IMG/VR virus record: IMGVR_UViG_3300020472_000092
Location: 1-33,724 of that record
Reading direction: 5' to 3' (one strand)
DNA from: a virus
DNA length: 33,724 bases
Shown here: positions 13,886 through 21,277 of the stretch, in pieces
How the letters are laid out: the number at the start of each line of letters is the position of its first letter
Numbering within the stretch: the stretch's first letter is position 1
The notes under the pieces: generated by a model
The model's input: the letters and a program-made list of their open reading frames with translations, nothing else
The model's database searches: none
What the model was told of the DNA's origin: nothing
Program-made: the position numbers and the translations under genes

Positions 13886-15943
13886 TTAATTTAATTTCTG
13901 ATTTGTTCTTACTTGCTGGTCGGTTAGAATACCACCAGATGCCACATATTGTTTACTATTACTTGTATTGATGTTATTAACTACTTGGTTTGCTTGATTC
14001 ATAGTTGCATTTCCACCACCACCAGCACCAGCTGCAGCAGATGCAGCTGCATTAATTACAACACCAGATTTTGAACCATAAGCCATCATGTAATCGATAC
14101 TTGCAACTGAAACAGATGGTGTAATAGTTACATGGTCTACTTTATTTAAACCTTTAACTACATAGTCCCACCACTTATCTAAATCTTGGTCATTAAGATG
14201 TTTAATCCCTTCTCCAAGTGCTTCAAAACCTTCTCCAACAGTCTTAAGTGCTTCTGCCTTCTTATCAATTCCTGCTGGTAAATTTGCAACCTTTTCTAGA
14301 GTAGACATCATATCAGTACCAAACAAGGAACCTAAACCAGCACCTATCGCATCCCATACACCTGTTTCTGGTGCATTCTTACCCCATTCATTCATTGCAG
14401 ATGATAGGGTTATAATGCCAGGAGCTGCAGCAGCAAGTGCTTCTCCATCTACTGATTCAAATGCTCTAAGGTCATTTGCCAACTTCACCATTGGTGATTC
14501 ACCATCATCAGTGAAGAAACTACCAACCCAACCTTTAAAGGATGTACCTAGTGAGGTAGATGCAATTGCAGATAATGATTCCATTGCAACACCAAGTGCA
14601 GTGATATTTGATGCAACATCCTTACCTTGTACATTACCTTCTATATTAGGGTCAAATGATTTGAATGAGTTTGCGAGGTCTGGTATACCACCAGATAATT
14701 TACCAGCAACAGATGCTATTGTTCCTATGAATGCAAGTCCAAGTAACCATCCCATAGACTTACCAATCTCTGATATGTTGAAACGAATTGCCTCACCATC
14801 TAAGTCAGTGAATGCCTCAAATCCTTTTGCAAGTTTGACCATACCTAATCCAACCACTATAAGACCAGCACCTAGTACCATAAGTCCAACACCAGCACCA
14901 GCACCTAAAGCTGCAAGTGCAAGTCCTAATGCACCAGCACCTATTACCATTGGCCCTGCAATTGGTGCCATAGATGCAAGAGTCATACCTAAAAGTCTTA
15001 TTGGAGCAGCTAACATTGGTAGAACTACTGCAAGACCTCTAAGTTTTAACATTAGTCCAGCACCACTTCCACCTTTATCACCTTTATCATCACCACCTTT
15101 TGTCTCGACTTCAACCTTCATAGGTTTCTTTCTTTCTTTCTTCTTCTCTCTCCTATCCATTCTCCATTGTTTGAATGAAAGTTTGTCTCGGAGTTTGGCC
15201 ATTGCCATTTTACTCTTTTCCCAGAACTCAGTTCTAGTAAGAGCATGGATAGTCTTCATAAGAAGTTTTCCAGTCATTGATGCAATAGGTTTAAGGAATG
15301 GAATGTTTCCTAATACTGCACTTGCAGGCCCCATAAGACCCATGAAGTCATCTTTAAGACCACCAAATCCATCACCAAGAATATCACCATAAGATTGTTT
15401 ACCAATCTCTTCCCAAGTCTTTTGAGTCCACTTTTTTACTCCAAATAGTAGAGAGTTATTTTGCTTACCCCAGTCTTCATTACTCTTATCGATTGCATCA
15501 ATTTGTGATTGAAGTTCATTTCTCTTAGTCCAACCTTCTTCGGTTGTTTGAAGATTATTCTCTTCTATCGCTTTTATTTCATTTTGCAGTTGGAGTTTTT
15601 CTTGTTCTCTTTTTCCTTGTGATAAAGCGTGTGCGATGAATACATCTTTTTGAATACCAATAGACGAAGCCATTTCTTGATGAACTTCTGGGTTCATCAT
15701 CTTGGCTCTTGTGTCCATCTGGGACTTCTGGAGTGATTCAAGAAGGTCTTCTGACCTCTTGGATTGGTCTTCGGTTAACTTACCTTGTTTGATAAGTTCA
15801 GCATTGTTCTTTTTAAGTTCAGCCTCTTGTACCTTATTAGACGCATCGACCTTTTTCTGCCATTTTTCATTCGTGTCAAATTTACCCTTAGTCTGGGTTC
15901 TTTGCATCGAAGTTGGGTCTACTTTATCAGTGGTGTTCGCCAT
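13886..15943 (-). CDS. 29: Tail tape measure protein (gp29-like)
   Basis: A 685-residue minus-strand protein. Residues 25-160 are a charged coiled coil, 255-290 are very basic then Gly/Asp-rich, and 299-370 are a long hydrophobic Gly/Ala/Leu block. The last 60 residues are Ala/Gly/Asn-rich. A long helical protein with a central hydrophobic block next to the gp26/gp51 chaperones fits a tape measure, which sets tail length and leaves through the tube with the DNA. T4 gp29 is 590 residues, so a slightly longer tail is possible. Direct sequence similarity to T4 gp29 is not obvious to me. Confidence 0.7.
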   Translation of the reverse strand: MANTTDKVDPTSMQRTQTKGKFDTNEKWQKKVDASNKVQEAELKKNNAELIKQGKLTEDQSKRSEDLLESLQKSQMDTRAKMMNPEVHQEMASSIGIQKDVFIAHALSQGKREQEKLQLQNEIKAIEENNLQTTEEGWTKRNELQSQIDAIDKSNEDWGKQNNSLLFGVKKWTQKTWEEIGKQSYGDILGDGFGGLKDDFMGLMGPASAVLGNIPFLKPIASMTGKLLMKTIHALTRTEFWEKSKMAMAKLRDKLSFKQWRMDRREKKKERKKPMKVEVETKGGDDKGDKGGSGAGLMLKLRGLAVVLPMLAAPIRLLGMTLASMAPIAGPMVIGAGALGLALAALGAGAGVGLMVLGAGLIVVGLGMVKLAKGFEAFTDLDGEAIRFNISEIGKSMGWLLGLAFIGTIASVAGKLSGGIPDLANSFKSFDPNIEGNVQGKDVASNITALGVAMESLSAIASTSLGTSFKGWVGSFFTDDGESPMVKLANDLRAFESVDGEALAAAAPGIITLSSAMNEWGKNAPETGVWDAIGAGLGSLFGTDMMSTLEKVANLPAGIDKKAEALKTVGEGFEALGEGIKHLNDQDLDKWWDYVVKGLNKVDHVTITPSVSVASIDYMMAYGSKSGVVINAAASAAAGAGGGGNATMNQANQVVNNINTSNSKQYVASGGILTDQQVRTNQKLN

Positions 15944-15955
15944 TGGTTATCCTAT

Positions 15956-16339
15956 TTACTTATTTGCATCAGCAGCATGGTCTTTGGATGCACTATTAAC
16001 ATATAGTCCAAACCATGCAGCTCCAGCACCTACGAGTATACTAATCAATCCACTTTGTTCCATTGATGGTGCTTCTAAATCTATGAACCACATAACAACG
16101 AAATAAATTAGGAAGATATAAACACTTAAGAATGCTCTTGGCCAAATTCTCCATGCATCGACTGTCTTTGCAAGATGAATCCATTTCTGCCAAGGATTTC
16201 TTTTGTCCTGTAACTCTGGGTCAGTAGCTTCTCTTAGTTTATCTTTTAATTCAGATATTTCTTCGGACATAGCCATAAATTTATCCAAATCAATCTGGAC
16301 TTCATTTCTGGTAGTATCCATTACTACATTGTCTGCCAT
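15956..16339 (-). CDS. Membrane protein with two helices, holin-like
   Basis: A 127-residue minus-strand protein. AGGAG 10 bases upstream supports the ATG at 16339. Residues 14-42 are a charged helix (EEISELKDKLREATD). Two transmembrane segments follow at about 69-87 (FLSVYIFLIYFVVMWFIDL) and 97-114 (GLISILVGAGAAWFGLYV), then a short polar tail. The size and topology resemble phage holins of the two- to three-span class, and it sits between tail genes in a late block. Holin function is inference. Confidence 0.55.
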   Translation of the reverse strand: MADNVVMDTTRNEVQIDLDKFMAMSEEISELKDKLREATDPELQDKRNPWQKWIHLAKTVDAWRIWPRAFLSVYIFLIYFVVMWFIDLEAPSMEQSGLISILVGAGAAWFGLYVNSASKDHAADANK

Positions 16340-16356
16340 TTTACTCTCCTATGAAC

Positions 16357-16548
16357 CTATATTCGGTTCTTTTCTTGTTTTCTTCTTAATTCCTCTTCTT
16401 CTAACCATTGCATAAGAAGAGCAATATAAATTTCCCTTTCCCAAGGCAACTGTCCTTCCAATTCTGCAAGACTATAGTTGTGGTGTTGCATCAATCCAAA
16501 GTTAGTGTTCATATAGTTCACTAAACTTTCATGAGAAAGGGCTAGACG
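16357..16548 (-). CDS. 51: gp51-like tail chaperone domain, expressed by -1 frameshift from gp26
   Basis: The coding stretch runs in the -1 frame relative to gp26 and adds 63 residues: RLALSHESLVNYMNTNFGLM, then QHHNYSLAELEGQLPWERE, ending in a charged helix. It resembles cyanophage gp51 (baseplate hub assembly catalyst). Upstream in this frame there is a stop (TAA) and then no ATG, GTG or TTG before the conserved RLALSHESL block; the first possible starts (GTG, ATG) fall inside the domain. The frame is therefore most easily reached by slippage at UUUUUUC, 16554-16548, making a gp26-gp51 fusion of about 302 residues. It ends 17 bases before the holin-like gene. Confidence 0.72.
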   Translation of the reverse strand, partial: RLALSHESLVNYMNTNFGLMQHHNYSLAELEGQLPWEREIYIALLMQWLEEEELRRKQEKNRI

Positions 16549-16554
16549 AAAAAA
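16498..16554 (-). promoter_or_regulatory. Candidate -1 programmed frameshift signal
   Basis: On the minus strand the zero frame reads AAT TTT TTC, giving the slippery heptamer T TTT TTC (16554-16548), followed two codons later by the gp26 stop. Downstream there is a small hairpin CTTTC/GAAAG (16539-16535 with 16530-16526), starting 8 bases after the slip site. A larger 10-bp stem with one bulge is also possible, AAAGTTTAGTG with CACTAACTTT (16529-16519 with 16507-16498). The two hairpins share bases and may be alternatives. Confidence 0.65.
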
Positions 16555-17264
16555 TTCTGCAAGCCCTGTATTTCCAAAGTATTATGATGTTGACATTCTT
16601 CGCAATCAAACTCTCTAATAAGTTGTAGTCTTGGTAGGTCATCAAAGAACTCTATCATCCTATTGAATTGCTCTGATGACATACTGTCAACAAATTCATG
16701 CAATTCTTTCTTACTAAAGTCTGTTCTATCCCAAACTTGTTCTTCATCATAGACTTGTGAAATACACAAACAAACGATATCGTATAAATCTTCAGCAGAC
16801 AGTTGTTGTACTTCCATCAACTTCTCTTCCACCATTCCAAATGATGGTGCTGATAATCTAACTCCTAAAGTATCGTTAATCTGGACATTGGTAGTACCTT
16901 CCCAATCCACATCCCCTTTTCCAACAGTTGCTTCTTCTAAGTTGACATCTTGTTTATTTTCATGTCCACACTTTTCACATTTAAAGGTTACTGTTGATGA
17001 TTCACCAACAGATTTACATCTCATCTGTAAAAACAACCATTCTAGGTCTGGGCCTGGGATTTTCCTAACATCCAAGTCCTCATTGGTAACACATCCTTGA
17101 GTGACATTAATTAATGCCTTACTCACTACAGGTGCAGTACCATCTTCCATTGCAATTAAAAATATCTTTTGTTCTTTAACTGTAAATGGACGATATCCCA
17201 CTTCAATCTTACTTAATGGTAATTCAGCAGTATATTCTACTTGGTTTACCTTTGGTAATGCCAT
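16542..17264 (-). CDS. 26: Baseplate hub assembly protein gp26
   Basis: A 240-residue homolog of the T4 base plate protein family (gp26). Two CxxC pairs, FKCEKCGHE (Cys96, Cys99) and FDCEECQHH (Cys221, Cys224), probably bind one zinc ion. The N-terminal half carries RPFTVKEQKIFLIAMEDG, typical of the family. It is helical and acidic near the C-terminus. It ends LQNFFV just after a slippery heptamer, and a gp51-like extension follows in the -1 frame. A minus-strand late promoter lies 30 bases upstream. Confidence 0.85.
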   Translation of the reverse strand: MALPKVNQVEYTAELPLSKIEVGYRPFTVKEQKIFLIAMEDGTAPVVSKALINVTQGCVTNEDLDVRKIPGPDLEWLFLQMRCKSVGESSTVTFKCEKCGHENKQDVNLEEATVGKGDVDWEGTTNVQINDTLGVRLSAPSFGMVEEKLMEVQQLSAEDLYDIVCLCISQVYDEEQVWDRTDFSKKELHEFVDSMSSEQFNRMIEFFDDLPRLQLIREFDCEECQHHNTLEIQGLQNFFV

Positions 17265-17294
17265 AATATATTCCTCACTATTATTTCTTTTAAG

Positions 17295-17302
17295 TATTTA
17301 TA
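17295..17302 (-). promoter_or_regulatory. T4-type late promoter for gene 26
   Basis: TATAAATA on the minus strand. Predicted start near 17289, leader about 25 nt, with GAGGAA near the gp26 ATG as ribosome site. It lies between the gene 54 stop and gene 26. Confidence 0.8.
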
Positions 17303-17303
17303 C

Positions 17304-17912
17304 TTAAAATACAACATCCTCTAATTTGGATGTTATTTTCCTTCCTAGTTTCTTCCCAAATTTCTGGAGAATACCACCAAGAAAGGTGTCTGGTTTTGAG
17401 TTAGTAAACTCACTAAACCAAAATCTGTAATTAAACTGTCCAGTGACAGTTTGTATTTCATTGTTGGAGTCTGCACTAAAGGTTGATACCCCTATCTGCA
17501 TCGGCCACGCATCTACCATTACACCTCTGTATGTAACTTGGCTATAATGGTCTACTTGTTCTAAGTAAATGAGTCCCTTGTAATCGTCAAGGTAATTCAT
17601 ATAAAAATCTGGTGCAGGGCTAAATACTGCCTCTTGCCATTTCTCTAACAGTTCTCTATCTTCATAATGGTTTTCTAATCGGAAGGTACAATCAAATGCA
17701 TCGTATTGGGGCATTGTTGGAACTGTTCTTCTAGGCCCATAATCGATTGGTGTTTTAGTCATAAACCCTCTGCCTGGCATTACAGCTGTAGTGCAGTGGA
17801 GTCCTCTCATTCTTAATCCACTAACTGCACCACCAGTACCAAACATTGCAAGGTTGAACCTATTAGTTCTTGCCATTGAGTTTACTTGTGCTTTAAATCT
17901 ATCTATTTTCAT
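17304..17912 (-). CDS. 54: Tail tube initiator gp54-like protein
   Basis: A 202-residue protein of the gp19/gp48/gp54 tube-fold group. The N-terminal ARTNRFNLAMFG, the middle DAFDCTFRLENHYEDRELLE with KWQEAVF, and the C-terminal NNEIQTVTGQFNYRFWFSEF follow the pattern of T4 gp54, where the end reads DNQITTFDVTFAYRVMQ. gp54 starts tube polymerisation on the hub. It is shorter than T4 gp54 (320). A gp19-type tube protein is the alternative, but this one sits with baseplate genes. It overlaps the upstream gene by 4 bases. Confidence 0.65.
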   Translation of the reverse strand: MKIDRFKAQVNSMARTNRFNLAMFGTGGAVSGLRMRGLHCTTAVMPGRGFMTKTPIDYGPRRTVPTMPQYDAFDCTFRLENHYEDRELLEKWQEAVFSPAPDFYMNYLDDYKGLIYLEQVDHYSQVTYRGVMVDAWPMQIGVSTFSADSNNEIQTVTGQFNYRFWFSEFTNSKPDTFLGGILQKFGKKLGRKITSKLEDVVF

Positions 17913-18157
17913 TTAACCTTTTGCCTCAATACTTTTATGACAGAATCAATGTCCATTTTATTAACATACTGTTTTGATGTTATTATGGTCTTACCAGTTT
18001 TCTTTAAATAGATTGCATCACCATCAAATGAAATCTTATCTTTAATTTCCTTCTCAAGATATGAATGACTGATATGGTCTTGAACATGTGGTACATCTTT
18101 TCTTGTAAGTTTCCTACCTCTTTTTATTGGTGATAACCACTCTTTAAATGTCTCCAT
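17909..18157 (-). CDS. 82-residue hypothetical protein
   Basis: A basic protein beginning METFKEWLSPIKRGRKLTRK, coupled by short overlaps to the genes on both sides. The C-terminal half (AIYLKKTGKTIITSKQYVNK) looks like a small beta-alpha fold. It is in a late virion block, so it is probably an assembly factor, but I do not recognise it. Confidence 0.6.
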   Translation of the reverse strand: METFKEWLSPIKRGRKLTRKDVPHVQDHISHSYLEKEIKDKISFDGDAIYLKKTGKTIITSKQYVNKMDIDSVIKVLRQKVK

Positions 18158-18753
18158 TAGTTATTTGCCTGTCTCATTTTTCTTCTAGAATCAGTGTAGA
18201 CTTTAGCCACACTTGCTTTCTTAAATTGTTCTGTTGGTAGGAATATTGCAATTTCCCAATCAGCTGCATCAACTACACCTAGTTTACTTCTAATATGACC
18301 AGATAGGTAATGTTTAACACAAGGTTCAAAGGCATTATTTGATGATACCTTTTGTAGTATATCATATGTCAATCTAAACCTTGTAGAGTTATCATACTTA
18401 TCATTAGTTGTAGTATCATACAATTGGTCAAGGAAAGTTGCACGAAGACCATGTGGTAAGTAGTGCAAGTTTAGACCCAAGAACCCACCTTTTGCTCTCT
18501 GAAAAGGAATAACAAGTGGGAATCTATCATAATATGGAAGAGTTTTCTTATGTTTTGGGTCATAGAACATCATATACATTTCACCAAACAAATGTCTTGA
18601 CTTCTGTCTTGCTTCCTGCTGTATCTCTTTTGAATTAACTCTTTTTATCTGAGACACACGAGTACGAAACCACTTCATGGACTCTTTAGTCCTTGCTTGG
18701 ATTCCACCTCTAAAGGCTTCTTGTTCTAATCTGTCAAATAGTTTTCCTGCCAT
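18157..18753 (-). CDS. Virion assembly protein, possibly gp2-like DNA end protector
   Basis: A 198-residue protein with the conserved block FYDPKHKKTLPYYDRFPLVI, then GFLGLNLHYLPHGLRATFLD, and CVKHYLSGHIRSKLGVV near the C-terminus. I associate these blocks with T4-like phage proteins encoded next to gp4 and sometimes labelled gp2 (DNA end protector), but I cannot confirm this by alignment. No Shine-Dalgarno precedes the ATG; the late box sits exactly 5 bases upstream, so the mRNA is predicted leaderless. Confidence 0.55.
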   Translation of the reverse strand: MAGKLFDRLEQEAFRGGIQARTKESMKWFRTRVSQIKRVNSKEIQQEARQKSRHLFGEMYMMFYDPKHKKTLPYYDRFPLVIPFQRAKGGFLGLNLHYLPHGLRATFLDQLYDTTTNDKYDNSTRFRLTYDILQKVSSNNAFEPCVKHYLSGHIRSKLGVVDAADWEIAIFLPTEQFKKASVAKVYTDSRRKMRQANN

Positions 18754-18758
18754 ACTAG

Positions 18759-18766
18759 TATTTATA
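18759..18766 (-). promoter_or_regulatory. T4-type late promoter (leaderless arrangement), minus strand
   Basis: TATAAATA, then CTAGT, then ATG (18753) on the minus strand. The predicted start coincides with the A of the ATG. It overlaps the last codons region of gene 4 upstream. Confidence 0.8.
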
Positions 18767-18769
18767 CTC

Positions 18770-19198
18770 TCAAGTCAAGTGGTCTTCTGTTAATATACGA
18801 AATTTGTATCCTCTTTCGACACAATACTCTCTGGCTGCATCCCACTTAAGTTCATTCTTACGATATGTTTTAACTTCTGATATATAACGACCTAATGCCT
18901 TCTTACCACGAACTGGTGGGGCACACTGTTTCTTTGGTTTGACTTCTATTATCTCTCTTTGGAACTTTCCTTGAGCATCTTTATATTCTATCATGAAATC
19001 TGGGAAATAACGATGGAGATTACCATCATCTGTTCGGTAAGGTATAATGACTTCTTCACTAGACCATCTAAGTATATTAGGGTTATCATCACAATATTTC
19101 ATGAATCTTCTTTCCCATAAAGACCTATAAACAATCTTTGTTGGGTCACCTTTATACTTATTATAGTGTTTTGGTTTAAATCTTCCTTTGTAACTCAT
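18770..19198 (-). CDS. 4: Head completion protein gp4
   Basis: A 142-residue homolog of T4 gp4 (also called gp50/65), a nuclease-like protein that finishes the DNA-filled head so that neck and tail can join. The signature DPTKIVYRSLWERRFMKYCD is clear; it is followed by YFPDFMIEYKD and EIIEVKPKKQ, the D...ExK core of a PD-(D/E)XK-type fold. Length matches T4 (150). Its start codon overlaps the divergent late promoter for gene 48. Confidence 0.9.
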   Translation of the reverse strand: MSYKGRFKPKHYNKYKGDPTKIVYRSLWERRFMKYCDDNPNILRWSSEEVIIPYRTDDGNLHRYFPDFMIEYKDAQGKFQREIIEVKPKKQCAPPVRGKKALGRYISEVKTYRKNELKWDAAREYCVERGYKFRILTEDHLT

Positions 19199-19205
19199 AT
19201 AAATA
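19198..19205 (+). promoter_or_regulatory. T4-type late promoter for gene 48
   Basis: Exact TATAAATA, predicted start near 19211, 34-nt leader with AGGG before the gp48 ATG. It marks the switch from minus-strand to plus-strand late genes. Confidence 0.8.
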
Positions 19206-19244
19206 CTCTATAGAAATCAAATACAATACTATTTAGGGTTACAT

Positions 19245-20534
19245 ATGTTAAAAGGATTATTCAAATCATTCAAAAACCAGTTAATGGGTTCTGTTAAAGC
19301 AGATTTAAACTCTGCACTAGAAGGACAGAGAAACATGTTCAATGCAAACATATCTGATGCATTAGACGATTTATTTGCAGCCAAGTTTGGTGTGAATATA
19401 TCAAATGTGCCTTCATCTATCACATCACATGCAGATAAGATGAAGGAAAGAAATGCAGTAAACAGAAAGTTACAGATGGGTGCTGTTGATACTGGTGTTA
19501 ACCCAGAAAAGATAACTAGAATACAATTCCCAACAGACCAAGAACAATCATTTGTCAATAACTTCTTAATAATTAGAACCATGAAACAAATTGGGGCTAA
19601 AGTTGCAAATAGAGATGGATATGAGATTGCACTTCCACTACCTAAGATACAAGATGACATTGCAGTATCATATAAGACAGAAGAAATAGGTTTAGGTGCA
19701 GCTGCAACACAAAGTGTAATGGATGCAGACTATCAAGGGGTGGGTGGAACTAATGAAGGTGGTAGAAGTTTCAGTGATACCTTCATTGATGTAGTAACTG
19801 GTGGTGGTAAAGAACTTGGTAGAGGAGTATTAGAAGCACTCGCACCATTAACACCAATTGCAGAAGGTGAAGTACAAAACCCAGTTAAGTTCCAGTTGTT
19901 TGAGGGTGTAGGGTTTAGAAACCACTCATATTCATTCGACTTACATCCATTTAATCAACAAGATTCAGATGCAATTGCACAAATCATTTATATATTAAAA
20001 CTCTGTTCATTACCAACAGTAGATTCTCAAAGTCCAAGACGATTCCATATACCATACACATTTGAGTTGGATTATTTTGGCCCTATTTCAAAACAATTAG
20101 AAAAACCATTACCATCTGGACTAACTAAGGTTGGTGTGGACTATTCTGGTGGTTCTGATATGACATTTATCGGACAACCAGAACAGGCAGAAGAAGGTGG
20201 TAACTTTGCATCTGGATTATATCCAAATGGAATAACATTAAGTGTAGAGTTTACTGAACTTATCACAATGGATAGTGAAAGATACCAGAAATTTGTATCA
20301 GTCCACAGAGATAGTAGAATGGATTCAATGATGGGTGCTATGAATAGAGATGCAAGGATGGTTAAAGATAATCCACCATCTGATGAAGAAACTATAGGAC
20401 AAGATAATAAACTAATCGGTGGTTGGACAGAACCAACTGATGCAGAGATGGCAGATGGTTTCCCAGATGAGTCAAGATTCGACTCTATGGATAATGAAGG
20501 CCCAACTGATGCAGAGTTAAATGGTGGGGGGTAA
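19245..20534 (+). CDS. 48: Baseplate tail tube cap gp48
   Basis: A 429-residue homolog of T4 gp48 (364), which caps the hub and, with gp54, templates the tail tube. The hallmark is the central block FRNHSYSFDLHPFNQQDSDA followed by IAQIIYILK, and later FHIPYTFELDYFGP and GITLSVEFTELITM. The N-terminal 60 residues are an amphipathic helix region. The C-terminal 60 residues are acidic, Asp/Glu/Gly-rich and probably disordered; this extension is longer than in T4. Confidence 0.88.
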   Translation: MLKGLFKSFKNQLMGSVKADLNSALEGQRNMFNANISDALDDLFAAKFGVNISNVPSSITSHADKMKERNAVNRKLQMGAVDTGVNPEKITRIQFPTDQEQSFVNNFLIIRTMKQIGAKVANRDGYEIALPLPKIQDDIAVSYKTEEIGLGAAATQSVMDADYQGVGGTNEGGRSFSDTFIDVVTGGGKELGRGVLEALAPLTPIAEGEVQNPVKFQLFEGVGFRNHSYSFDLHPFNQQDSDAIAQIIYILKLCSLPTVDSQSPRRFHIPYTFELDYFGPISKQLEKPLPSGLTKVGVDYSGGSDMTFIGQPEQAEEGGNFASGLYPNGITLSVEFTELITMDSERYQKFVSVHRDSRMDSMMGAMNRDARMVKDNPPSDEETIGQDNKLIGGWTEPTDAEMADGFPDESRFDSMDNEGPTDAELNGGG

Positions 20535-20540
20535 TGACAT

Positions 20541-21275
20541 ATGGCAATGAGTAATTATTTTAAGTATTTTCCAACGATGGAATACGACATCAAGAATGAT
20601 GGTAATTTAGTTCGTGTAAAGGATTTATTCAGACAAGTTAGAGTATTCGATGATGCAGATGATGGTGTAACAGGATATGAATTCCTACACATAGATAATG
20701 GTGAAAGACCAGACACACTTGCAAGTAGAGTATATGGTGATGGAACTTTATATTGGTTATTCTGGTTAGTCAACGATAATTTAACAACTCATGCAGATTG
20801 GCCTAGGTCTGATTCAGTGCAAGAGAAATATATTAGTAGAAAGTATACTGGAAAGGCACTAGTTGCAGAATATCCTACATCTATAGTGTCATCTGCTACA
20901 AGTAAATTCACAATGGGTGAAAAGATAATAGGTGGAACATCAGGAGCATCAGGATATGCGATAAATGTTGACCCTACATTTAATCATGTTATAATTAATG
21001 ATGTAAGTGGAGTATTCCAAGTAGGTGAAACTGTAACTGGTAGTAAATCAAATAAATCATTCACATTACATGCACTAGCAGACCATAAAGATAGACCACA
21101 CCATTATATTGATGCAAATAATAATAAAACAACTGAATATAATTCAACATATGCTATAGTTTCCAATGCAGAGTATGAAAGAACATTAAATGCAGATAAA
21201 AGGTTTATTAAATATATTCCGAGTAAATTCTCACATAGGATAGTAAAAGAATTTAAAGAAGTGATTAGGACTTAA
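20541..21275 (+). CDS. 53: Baseplate wedge protein gp53 with an inserted domain
   Basis: A 244-residue homolog of T4 gp53 (196). The N-terminal half has the family pattern: YFKYFPTMEYDI, then RPDTLASRVYGDGTLYWLFW and LVNDN. From about residue 112 to 175 there is an insert with two Gly-rich beta repeats (FTMGEKIIGGTSGASGYAIN and GVFQVGETVTGSKSN) like those in the large protein at the end of the window. The C-terminus returns to gp53 style with AIVSNAEYERTLNADKR. gp53 links wedge and hub. ATG 20547 is an alternative start. Confidence 0.85.
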   Translation: MAMSNYFKYFPTMEYDIKNDGNLVRVKDLFRQVRVFDDADDGVTGYEFLHIDNGERPDTLASRVYGDGTLYWLFWLVNDNLTTHADWPRSDSVQEKYISRKYTGKALVAEYPTSIVSSATSKFTMGEKIIGGTSGASGYAINVDPTFNHVIINDVSGVFQVGETVTGSKSNKSFTLHALADHKDRPHHYIDANNNKTTEYNSTYAIVSNAEYERTLNADKRFIKYIPSKFSHRIVKEFKEVIRT

Positions 21276-21277
21276 TT

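Noticed and set aside
14415-15392. 325-residue plus-strand ORF opposite the tape measure gene
   Set aside because: Composition (Pro/Ser/Ala repeats) mirrors the Gly/Ala/Asp codons of the real minus-strand gene; no ribosome site and no family.
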